NCBI GenBank assembly: GCA_001600635.1 | Contig: BCKL01000038.1 | Span: 1-64,000 of the forward strand | DNA from: Leucosporidium creatinivorum | Taxonomy: Eukaryota > Basidiomycota > Microbotryomycetes > Leucosporidiales > Leucosporidiaceae | Reading direction: 5' to 3' | Length of the DNA: 64,000 nucleotides | Shown: piece by piece, positions 1 through 9,135 of the stretch | Layout: every line of letters begins with the position of its first letter | How positions within the stretch are numbered: position 1 is the first letter of the stretch | Made by a program: the position numbers and the translations under genes | The notes under the pieces: generated by a model | What the model was told of the DNA's origin: nothing | Database searches by the model: none | The model's input: only the letters and a program-made list of their open reading frames with translations

Positions 1-853
1 CGTGTGCTGGCTGACTCGCGCTCCCACTGCAGCGAAACACGCCAAAATGAGTTCTTGAGTCTCTCCGTCCTGACCCAGGGTGGGTGTCGTACGGCGTGAA
101 GGGCCAGGGATGGAGAAAGTCGAGGTAGAAGGAGGATCGTCGACGGGCGAGGCGCGAAGGCCTGACTGCTCGAGTCGGTGAGCGATCTAAGGGTGAGGAG
201 GTCAGCTTAGACTTTGCAATCCGGTTCCAAGATGTTCCTACTCGCCCTCGAAAGACTTGTACCAGNCTTCGAACCCTCGGCAGCATCGTGAGCGCCTGCG
301 AAACGAGCGNCGAGTTGGCTGAGGATCGCCGAGGGGTAATGTCGAGACGAGCCAAGAGCCAGACTCACTGAGCACGAGATGGTAGTTGAGTGCAGATGTA
401 AGCTGCTGGCGATTGAGCATGTCTCCTGGCGCCGCCAGTGTCATGTCGGGAGACAACCTCGGAGGCGATGGCGGAGGAGTGACTGGCGCCGGCGTCGAGT
501 CTCTTCGGGGATCCTGCAGACGACCTTCTTCCAATGCTCGCCGACACTCTTCGATCCTGGCTCCTTTGGCTACTCGGCGGAACTTGTGTCCTGTGGGGTG
601 ATGGAACAGGTCAGCCTCAGTGGCTCGGCGGTGCCGAGCTCGGCGCGTCGATCTAGACACAAATCTCACCTGGAGGATAAGGGGNAGGTTTCCCACTACA
701 AGCTACACCTCGTTTTGTGCAAGTCGTGCATACATCCGATGGAGCAGAGAACTGACAGCCGATTCGACGCTGCTGGCACTGTCGGCAGGCGTGAGGCGAC
801 ACTGTACNAGAANAGAGCNCTTCAGTACNANNACTCTNCGGCAATATAATCAT
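1..853 (-). CDS. Partial Zn2Cys6 fungal transcription factor (3' part off the window)
   Basis: Reading leftwards from about 853, the frame contains a complete zinc binuclear cluster with spacing CX2CX6CX8CX2CX6C (HACRQC ... IGC ... VCTTC ... VAC), the DNA-binding module of fungal Gal4-type regulators. A further exon starting near 598 encodes a basic then Pro/Ser-rich linker (VTPPPSPPRLSPD). Downstream exons stay open to base 1 (PTLGQDGETQEL at about 60-90), so the gene continues beyond the window. The cluster is read without introns and has a longer C3-C4 loop than the five small Zn2Cys6 proteins elsewhere here, so it is a different subtype. Nine or more N bases lie in its first exons, so the exact start and the joins beyond the second exon are uncertain. 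No target can be inferred. Confidence 0.7.
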
Positions 854-2088
854 CCTCTACAGAACTCACTCCCTTGTCAAGAAGTGCGTCGGGTGGCCGT
901 CGGCGGCAGACGGCTGGGGCCGAGCGAGCGGAGGTTCTCCTCGGTCGAGCAGGGCTGCAGGAGAGGCGATGGATACAGAGAGACTGAGCGAGCTGGTGCT
1001 GCTGGTGCTGCCTCTGTAACGAGTGGCTTGAGATCAAGAGGCGAAGATGCAGTCGTTCCGCCTCCGCTCTAAACAGCGCGCCGAGTGACAGGGGAGCAGG
1101 GAAAGGGGTGATGAATATCGTCCCCCCCCCCCAAAAGACGCCGCATGGCTACAGCCGAGGGAGCGAGGCGAAAGTGCAGCAGAGAAGCGCCGAGACGAGT
1201 CGGTCGACGGCGAGGGGAAGCGATTTGGAGACAGAAGAAGGGCTGAAGAGCAAGCTGTAGGTTTCTAGGAAGCTATCCGAAAGCCATGAGATATGTGTCG
1301 ATGCTGTAGTAGCAGCGAGCGAGTCCAAGCAGTGCAGCGAGAGGAAGGAGATCAAGCTTCCTTTTTGACTTTTGAGCTCCGCCGAGCTCCTTCCTCAGCT
1401 CAGTCAGCGGTTGATCTGCCCTAGAGGTGCGGGATCAGAGTAGCTAGGGTAGATTTACTCTGTAGGATGTCACTCGAGCCTCAAACGCGACAGATTCGGC
1501 GCCAGCTGCTCGGTTCACCTTCTCGGCGTTGGCGCACCGGCACCTGTGTCGGTCCTGTTGCTTGCTTCGACTGGTCGGGCAAGCGATCTAACGATCTTCA
1601 GTCTCTTCGCGCTTTCCTCCTGCACCTTTGACTGCACCTCCTTCGTTCACGGCTCGATTCGAATCGCCTCCGAGTCGATTCGGCGCACGGCCCCCTCTGC
1701 CCTCTTTGCCTCCCGCCGACTCGTTCGAATCTTCTCTCACTGCTCGCTGCTCGCTGCTCGCTCGCTCCCAGGCTACATCAGAGACGCTGTAGCGAGTTCC
1801 CACAGGTGAGACATGCACCCACATCCTGACCTCAGCCTCGACTTACAGCTGAAACCTCCGCATCTGCCTTCTTGCAGCTCTTTCTTCGACTCTTACGCTC
1901 AGTCAGCTCCTTTGTACGGCTCGGGGGGAGTATATCGTACGGCAGAAGCCCACAGCGCTCCATCCACACTCGTTAGCACCTTCACTGCTCGACAGCAGCT
2001 CAGGTTGACGGCTCGAAGAGGTGCGTCCTGCCTCCCGTCGAGAGGGCGACAGCCGCTGACAAATAGAGACCTACAGAGCACCACCACC
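854..2088. other. Divergent intergenic region
   Basis: Lies between the leftward Zn2Cys6 gene and the rightward Ser/Pro-rich gene and should hold both promoters. It contains a run of about a dozen C near 1120-1132 and a strongly pyrimidine-rich stretch from about 1600 to 1810. Sequence at 1813-2088 is open in frame with the next gene but reads like 5' leader with possible leader introns. No gene seen. Confidence 0.5.
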
Positions 2089-5022
2089 ATGTTCTCACTC
2101 AAATCATCTCGCTCCACCAACAATCTGGCACCTTCAACGTCCAGCAGCTCGAATCGACTCTCGCCGACGTCGCCTCGCCCCACAAGGACCTTCCCGACAG
2201 GGCTTCAGTCGCCGCTGCAGCTCAGTACACCTCCCCTCTCCGACACCTCCGACAGTACGCTACAGAGCGCTTCCAGCGACGGCTGGTCACCGACAGACGA
2301 ACGAGGTTACGACGAGGCTCGAGGGCGCGGGCATCATAGCGCTCAGCAGGCCGCGAGCGAAGGGTCGAGCGGCGGGGGAGGAGGGCTGGGAGGCTTCGTC
2401 AGGCGTGTGAGGAGCAGCAGTAGAGGAAGAAAGAAGGATGAGCAGGCCAAGGTGCAGCACCGAGCCCCTCCCGTCCCGGCTGTCCCTTCGGACTTCAGGC
2501 TCAGCTTGGGCTTGGGCGCGATGGGTGTTGGAGGCGCCGGGATCGGCATTGCAGGCGACGACGGGACAAATGGAGATTTAGGGATGGGTATGGCAGTAGA
2601 GCAGGCGCTGAAGGAGCCCGCAAAGGTCACGCCGAGAGACGGAGGGGACCTCGGCGATTTGCTCTACCTCGTCCACGCTGCTGGGGATCGCTTCACCTCG
2701 GAACCCTCTTCCACCGACTGGTACATCCCTTCGCCATCACCTCCTCCCATCCACACCAGCCCTCGGCAGACCACGCCTACCCTCCTGCAACCCTCGGCTT
2801 CCTCCTCTCCCGGCTCGCCTTCTTCGCCCGCTACGCCGAAGCCCTACTACTCGTTCCTTTCCCACCTGAGCAACAATAATCTTGGCGCCTACCAGTCTCC
2901 ACCTTCGTCTCCTCCCTTCCTTCGCACGCCTCCACCGAAACCCGAGAGCGAGGACGACCATGGAGGCAGCTCATCTGAAGAAGAGGCACTGTGGAGTCGC
3001 AAGCCCAACACTTCCTTTGGCCGAGCTCCGAGTGGCTCCTCCCTTCCATACTCAGCGCCTTCGAAGCAGACGAAGGCTCTGCGCCCGCCCATCCTCTCTC
3101 CGACTCGCGCTCGTGGCCGCGCTCTCGGTCCCAAGGCCAAGGATATCCTCGACTATACCCTCCTTCGCCTTTCTCCCAGCCCTTCCACTCTTTCCACCGC
3201 CGTACCGACTCGCTACCAACCCTCCTCCCTCAACCACCCACTCTCGACAACCCCTCACCGATCCATCTCCGCTTTCGGCCCAACCAGTACCATCGGAGTC
3301 GTCCTCGGTCGGACTCTCATCGCTCGCAAGCTCCTGCGAGGACTCACCATGCTCGAGTCGATGGATCTGGAGCGAGGCGCCGCGAGACCGAGGACGATTA
3401 GTCTGGATTCCCAGTCGTCGGCGTCCACCGCCGGCTCGTTCGACGAGGCTGCTCCCAGGCGCACCACTCCTTCCCTCACCTCTCTGATCGACACTTTCGA
3501 GATTGATGTTGAGCAACCATCGCGTTCAAGTCCTACACGACCCGCCGTCTCGCCTCTCGCCCTCTCCGCCAAACCTCCGTCTCCTCAGCCCTCCTCGCCC
3601 TCGCTCCAACCCGCTCGCCTTCGAAGCTGGATCGCTCGACCCTCGTTTGCCGACAGTCATCTCAATACCGTCGTTATTGAAGGAGGGATCGAGATAGTCG
3701 ACCTCGTCCGACCAGCGAGGGGCAGGGTGCCCAAGCTGGCCGTGAGCGAGAGGTTGAAGGCGATGGCGGGACTGGGGGAGGCGCAGGCGATAGAGGGTGC
3801 GCTGGGGAAAGGAGAGGGACGACCGACGAGGCAGCGAGCGCCTAGTCTGGGCGCGAAGGAGGGGCCGCAGCGTGGTGGGCTGAGAGCATCGTCGCTCCCT
3901 CCTCCCTCGGCGGTGGGAAGGAAGCCAGTCCTTCCCGGCCCGCTCCTCCTTCGTACGCTGGCCGAGAAGAAGCTCAAGGGCACCTCCGACTCGAGCGACG
4001 ACGAGGATCTGCCACTCGCCGTACTTCGCTCGCGAGGATCCTCCACTCCCGCCTCTCCCTCTTCCGCTGCTGTCGTCCCGCCCACCACGACAGCGGCTCT
4101 ACAGAAGGCCCAAGCTGGGGCTGAGAAGCTGGAAGCTGAGGTCAGCAAGCTGAGGAAGAAGGAGGAATCGAGGAAGGTCAGCATGCAGAGGGAGAAGGAG
4201 CAGCGGGAGATGGAGTGGGAGGAGGAGAGAAGGGAGGAAGAGAAGAAGAGGCGGGTAGCAGAGCAGAGGAGGAGGAGTAGAGCGGCCGGGCAGGTGGAAG
4301 AGAAGCCGACGGGAGCGAGATCGTCGAGCAAGGATAGGCAGCACAAGCGCGCCTCCGCCCCTCATCCGAAGCAGCAAGCCTCATCAATCCCCTCTCCTTC
4401 AACCCACGCCGCTCCCTTTCTTCCTTCGGCACCATCACACCCATGGGCACACCCACACATGCTCGCCGTCCCTCCTCCCGGCTGGGGTATCGTTCCCGTC
4501 CCCATCATGATGCCTCTTCCGTCTCCCAACACTCCTCCTTACTACTCTCCCCATCCCTCTCCTCGCTTCTCCACCTCGGCACCGAGCTACAACTCGTCAT
4601 CGCCCTTTTCGACCTTCGCTCAAGCCGGCTCTGCTCGACCCCCTCCCCCTCCACTCCCTCATTCCCACTCGGCGCCGAACCGAATCTCTCATCGCTCAAC
4701 TTCGCAAGATCCATCTTCCTCATCCCTCAAGCCTACCTCCGCCTCTCCAACTTCCACGCGCCGCTCCTCTTCCCACGGCCCAACTCTCAACCACCGCTCC
4801 TCTCGTCACGCTCCACCGCCGCTTCCTTCGGCGATGGCCTCGAGCAAGAGGGTGTCGTTCAAGCCGTCGGCTTCAGTCGTCGGCGCCACGAGTATGGGTA
4901 TGGAAAGGTCGAGGAGTAGTCCGGAGAGCAGTATGGTCGAGCGGGAGAGGGCAAAGGCGAGGGATCAGCTTGTCGGTGGAGGAGGGGCGGCGGGAGGAAG
5001 GAAGCTCGTGAGGCGGCAGTGA
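2089..5022 (+). CDS. Large Ser/Pro-rich protein with a charged coiled coil, function unknown
   Basis: One uninterrupted exon of 977 codons from the ATG at 2089, chosen because it follows CACCACCACC and starts a normal-looking N-terminus (MFSLKSSRSTNNL); the frame is also open upstream to 1813. Most of the protein is low-complexity Ser/Pro/Thr sequence, typical of disordered fungal signalling or cell-cortex proteins. Near residues 665-750 there is a heptad-like, highly charged segment (KLEAEVSKLRKKEE, then Glu/Arg-rich repeats) that should form a long helix or coiled coil. A basic patch (RRVRSSSRGRKK) lies near residue 110. The C-terminus has a short ordered-looking motif (KRVSFKPSASVVGA). No catalytic domain or known family is visible. 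A 2.9-kb intronless frame is unusual in this intron-rich region. Confidence 0.8.
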   Translation: MFSLKSSRSTNNLAPSTSSSSNRLSPTSPRPTRTFPTGLQSPLQLSTPPLSDTSDSTLQSASSDGWSPTDERGYDEARGRGHHSAQQAASEGSSGGGGGLGGFVRRVRSSSRGRKKDEQAKVQHRAPPVPAVPSDFRLSLGLGAMGVGGAGIGIAGDDGTNGDLGMGMAVEQALKEPAKVTPRDGGDLGDLLYLVHAAGDRFTSEPSSTDWYIPSPSPPPIHTSPRQTTPTLLQPSASSSPGSPSSPATPKPYYSFLSHLSNNNLGAYQSPPSSPPFLRTPPPKPESEDDHGGSSSEEEALWSRKPNTSFGRAPSGSSLPYSAPSKQTKALRPPILSPTRARGRALGPKAKDILDYTLLRLSPSPSTLSTAVPTRYQPSSLNHPLSTTPHRSISAFGPTSTIGVVLGRTLIARKLLRGLTMLESMDLERGAARPRTISLDSQSSASTAGSFDEAAPRRTTPSLTSLIDTFEIDVEQPSRSSPTRPAVSPLALSAKPPSPQPSSPSLQPARLRSWIARPSFADSHLNTVVIEGGIEIVDLVRPARGRVPKLAVSERLKAMAGLGEAQAIEGALGKGEGRPTRQRAPSLGAKEGPQRGGLRASSLPPPSAVGRKPVLPGPLLLRTLAEKKLKGTSDSSDDEDLPLAVLRSRGSSTPASPSSAAVVPPTTTAALQKAQAGAEKLEAEVSKLRKKEESRKVSMQREKEQREMEWEEERREEEKKRRVAEQRRRSRAAGQVEEKPTGARSSSKDRQHKRASAPHPKQQASSIPSPSTHAAPFLPSAPSHPWAHPHMLAVPPPGWGIVPVPIMMPLPSPNTPPYYSPHPSPRFSTSAPSYNSSSPFSTFAQAGSARPPPPPLPHSHSAPNRISHRSTSQDPSSSSLKPTSASPTSTRRSSSHGPTLNHRSSRHAPPPLPSAMASSKRVSFKPSASVVGATSMGMERSRSSPESSMVERERAKARDQLVGGGGAAGGRKLVRRQ

Positions 5023-5197
5023 GCGTATACACTTTGCCAAGCAGTCTATTGAAGGCATTTCGAGATCGAGAGGATCGAGCTTTGGCGGGCGATTCGGCGA
5101 CTCGGCGACAGACTCAAAACACATCCTTTTTTGTTTCAGCATTTAAAATACGAGGAGAGAGGCGGAGGGAAGCTGGAAAGCCGCGCTCGTTCTGTCT

Positions 5198-7270
5198 TTA
5201 CCAGCGGGCAGGGCTCCTCTCGCGCACAGGCGAGCGCTCACGCTCCCTCTCGTCAGCGGGAGGGGGCGAGCGACGAGCGACGGGCGAGCGGGAACGACGC
5301 TCATCGCGACGGCTGTCCCTATCATCGCCGCGCCTGTCATCCCTGCGGTCGCGGTCATCGCGGCGGGGGTAGTCCCTCTCGTCGCGACGGTAGTCGCGGG
5401 GAGGAGGGCGGTCGTAGCCTCCACGATCGTCGCGGTATCCTCCTCCTCCTCCTCCGTAGCCGCCACGGCGGTCGTCGTAGTAGGGGTCGCGGGGAGGAGG
5501 GCGACGGAAGTCCTCGCGGACTGGGCCTGCGCCGGGAGCCTAATCAGAGAGAGACGAGTCAGCGAGGGAAGCGAGCCGAGAAGCAAAGGAAGGCAAACGG
5601 ACAGCATCCTCGATGGTGACGTTGGATCCCTTGAGAGCGGTGTTGCTGAGGGTGCGGATGGCCTCATCGGCATCACCACGCGAGGGGTACTCGATGTAGC
5701 TGGTGAGGAGCGCAAGATTAGCTTCGGCGAGGACGAAGCGAAAAATGATAACTCACCCCTTGCCATCGCGGTCGACGTCGGCGAAGGTGACGGTTCCGGC
5801 TCCGCGAGCGAAGTCCTTCAAGTCCTGTTGGTGTGAGGGGTAGCGAGGAGAAAGAGGTGAGAGAAGCGAGTCAGCAATCAGCCTCGGCAGTGAGTCCAGG
5901 TCGTCCTGAGAAAGGGTCGGCTGGTAGGGGACAGAGGTAGAGGTTCGACCCTCTTAGGCGCCTTTAACGATGATCCATCGAGTGCAGAGCCACCGCGAGT
6001 CGACCTCGACCTGTTTGAGCGCCAACGCCCGAAACGATCCTTTCGATGATCCTCGCTCGACCCGATACGATCCAACGCCAATGACGCCGCCTTTGGCTTG
6101 TCCTGGTTCCCGCCATGCTCATCGGAGCGTCCCGATCCTGCGTTTACATGCTCCAGCGCGATCTCGTAGCGCCTCCGGCCAATCCTGCGTCCGTGCTCGT
6201 CCTGACCGCCATCGAGCCAACGAGGGAGGTCCAGACGAGTAGCGAGCCCGCTGACGATCCATCCTGATCCTACGAGCGCGATCCTTTCCGCCCGATCCCA
6301 ACACGCGCGAATCGCGACGACCGACGACCGAAGACCGACGACCTTCCTCGGCTCCTTCGAAGCGGAAACGGAATCCTCGACCGGCGGCCTCTCCAGCGAG
6401 GTCCCTGCCATCCATAGACGTGCGAAGACGATCCTGGTCCATGGTCCAGCGCACGCCGTCCATGCGCGTCCATTCTCGCCAAACGAGCCCCGCAAAACCT
6501 CTCGCCTTGGATCCAAAGTCGAAGCGTACCTGCCAGCTGCATCCCTCGGGAACGCCGAGAACGACGAGACGGTGTCCTCCTCCACTGGGGCGGGGTCCCC
6601 GAGGGCGGTCGTCGAAACGAGGAGGAGCGCCGTATCCTCCACGGTCGTAGCCTCCACGGTCACCGTATCCTCCGGGAGGTCCACGACGGTCATCGAAGCG
6701 GGGGCTGAAGCGTGTAGGGTATTAGTATTAATGGGCTGACGGATTGAGTGCAGAAGCTCACCGCTCATCGAGGCTGCGAGGGGGTTTGGCGAACTCGACG
6801 ATGAGGCTGAAGCGTGGGCGGCTGATCAGCGATCCGTACTCCTCGACAAGCTGTAGTCGACTACTCACCGCTCTCCCATGAAGTCCTTGCCACTGAGTTG
6901 CGAAACGGCCTCCTCGGCATCCTGTGCAGCGTGGCAAGGAGAGCAAAGTCAGCGTCTGTTTGCGCCATTCCAGCCGGCTCTGGTCGCCCGCTTTCTGCAG
7001 CAGACTCACCTTGAGCTCGGCGTACTCGACAAAGGCGAAGCCCGACATGAGCCTCGTCTCTACGACGGTTCCGATGGGCCCGAAGAGGTCCTCTGCGGGG
7101 GGCGAGAGGGTCAGCAAAGAGTGACTGACGATGGGCGCAGGAGGAGCTGCAACGCTGCAGGCTGCAGAGCTGCTGCAGGGCGATGTAGGTGAGTAGGATG
7201 AGAACATACCAAGGTCTTTGCGTGTCGCCTCGCTCCCGACTCTACCTATGTAAAGACGTCTTCCGGACAT
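5198..7270 (-). CDS. SR-family splicing factor with two RRMs (SRSF1/Npl3/Srp2 type)
   Basis: Eight exons read leftwards: 7270-7210, 7092-7020, 6921-6868, 6821-6762, 6704-6530, 5824-5757, 5699-5603 and 5539-5198, giving 309 residues. RRM1 carries RNP2 (RLYIGRV) and RNP1 (SGFAFVEY). A Gly/Arg/Asp-rich linker (DDRRGPPGGYGDRGG) leads to RRM2, which has the diagnostic heptapeptide SWQDLKD of SRSF1-type pseudo-RRMs (residues about 141-147) followed by FADVDRDGKGYIEYPS. The C-terminus is Gly/Tyr/Asp/Arg-rich and ends in RS/SP dipeptides (RRSRSPVARRSP). Members bind exonic GGA-rich enhancers, promote spliceosome assembly and often shuttle with mRNA. The first RRM is cut by four short introns, whereas a 705-nt intron splits SWQ from DLKD. 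Strong family assignment; the exact orthologue (Npl3 or Srp2) is not decided. Confidence 0.92.
5825..6529 (-). other. Unusually long intron of the SR-protein gene, rich in GGATCG
   Basis: A 705-nt intron, about ten times the local norm, with donor GTACGC after CSWQ and acceptor CACCAACAG before DLKDF. On the coding strand the core GGATC/GGATCG recurs about ten times (seen as CGATCC or GATCC on the plus strand between about 5975 and 6435). Long introns in SR genes often mediate autoregulation in other eukaryotes; here that is an inference. Confidence 0.75.
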
Positions 7271-7737
7271 TGCGATTTTGGTTAGAGGAGAAGGGCGAGA
7301 ATCGACCAACTCGTTTGTACCACCTCAATTTCTCCATCTCACTACAGCAGCTGGAAGGAAGTGGCCTGCAACCTCTGCATTGAATCTGAGAGCTCGAAAG
7401 TCGTCCTGTAAAGACCCTTTCAGGCGGCAGTCCCCTCAACGCCGAGCGAGCGCCGAGAGACGCGATTCTGCTGTCTGCGGGTAGGAGGGCAGTCAGCGAG
7501 GAAAGCGCGTAGCTGGGAGCAGCAATGGACTTTTCGTCTGCTCGAACTACCCCTGCAGATAGCGCTCGCCGTGAGGTCTGAGAGCAGGCAGGGAAAGCCG
7601 AGCATCCCCTGCAGAAGGCCGACACCCTCGGGACATGTCTTCCTGGGCAGAAGGGAGCAGCGAATATACCCTCGTACATCACTTAGTCAAGTGAGCAAGC
7701 TGCACGGGTGTATGGGAGCAGCGCACGGTCAGCGACG

Positions 7738-8380
7738 GCCTTTGAATGCTCCGCTCAGTTTCAAACGCCGGTGGCTCGCCTCCGACCAGTATCTCCTCGT
7801 TCACCGTATCCCACCAATCGTTGCTAGGTCGGGAGGCATGTACCGATACGATACAGGGACATCGAAGGTGAGCAGATCAATTCTCGGCGATGGACACTGC
7901 TGAACGGAAGGGATCAGCGCGTTCTTGTTTGCTAGAGGATGGCTCCGCTTACCCTTGCAATCTGCTCCATAGCGCACGTCGAATCGACCGCCACCTACAC
8001 ATCCACCTCTACAGCTCGCCAGCTAGCTCCACCGCCTTTCTCGGTCGGCAAAGCACCTGCGCGCTCCCCTGCTCCTCGATGAGCCGAAGACTTTCGGTCA
8101 AACAGGCGACGATGGACACTGCGCATCTCGTATGAGATGCTCGAGGTTGTTGAAGATGCCTAATGTGGTCGAGACGAGGTGAGTTCGGCTTGAGAAAGCA
8201 GAGGTCGGTCCAGGGGTCGGGCACAGCAGCGATGCTTGCGAGGGAGGGCTGTAGGGCTTCGGGGGAGACGGGCACCAGCTCAGGAGGATACAAAAGGCTG
8301 TAGCTGACTCTCGGTGCTGTCTCAAGCAGATCAAGCCGGAGATGGTCGAAGGTCAAGACGGCGTCGACGACTTGAGGCCG
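7738..8380 (-). other. Probable exons of an unrecognised leftward gene
   Basis: Two stretches on the minus strand have protein-like composition. One (about 8380-8040) reads VVDAVLTFDHLRLDLLET and, further on, DPWTDLCFLKPNSPRLDHI. The other (about 7875-7745) reads SNDWWDTVNEEILVGGEPP. Between them are plausible short exons and GCTGAC-type branch sites. A clean start codon and a consistent splice chain could not be established, and further exons may extend left to about 7400. No family is recognised. It could be a real multi-exon gene or a decaying one. Confidence 0.35.
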
Positions 8381-9135
8381 CTTTGAGCCCTCCCTCCTCC
8401 GCTTCGTCTACTTCGCTTCGCTTCGACTCGGTATTCGCCTACAGCTCCATATAGCACATACCTACTCGCCGGCTACTTAGCCTACACAGCTACCGCTTCA
8501 GTAGCAGGTCTTGCAGAGTCGCGTTTCGTTGAGTCTGGTAAGGACCTTCTCACAGCTCATTAGTAGGGCGGTAAGGGCGGGAAAGAGGGCAGAAGGGAAG
8601 TCACACGTCGTAGGAGAGCCCGAAAGCGCTCGAATAGCTAGGAGCAGCTCCTTGAAGCTGCTGCAGAGCTGCTTTCGCGCGCACTCGCCTTAGAGTTGCA
8701 CTCGGAGCATGGCCAATGCCTAGTAGCTGGGGTGGTTCTGTGAACCCTCACCAGTGCGCTACATGATGAGCCTGCTACCTCCTCTTCGACCTCGAGCGCG
8801 CTTTACAACTTCAACAGCTCGGCGCACAAGCTGATCTGTGCTTCTGCCTCCTACACAGCGTCGACTCGCTTCAGATCTCTTCCACGCCACCACCAGCTCG
8901 TCAGTCAATCAGCCAGTCCCTGCACTTCTCGCTTTCTCGCCCTCAGCCTCGTCCGAGCTTCCGAGCGCCCCCCGTCCCCGTCCCCCTCCACCTCGCAACT
9001 TCGGCTACACCTCTCCGCAAGCTCCGCCCACCGGCCCTCGCTCGCCCTTTGACCCTCCTTCACTACCACTGTCGAACTCTCGTCGCAGCTCGCCTCGCTC
9101 TTCCTCACTCGTCTCGCCCCCCTCGGTCCGTAACG
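8381..9135. other. Intergenic region, no gene seen
   Basis: GC-rich sequence with pyrimidine-rich runs towards 9120, which look like the leader of the rightward gene that follows. A frame open from 8838 is Pro/Ser-rich but is replaced by the coding frame at 9136. Confidence 0.4.

Noticed and set aside
1813-2088. Earlier start for the large Ser/Pro-rich protein
   Set aside because: Open in frame but leader-like, with pyrimidine runs; the ATG at 2089 has the better context and N-terminus.
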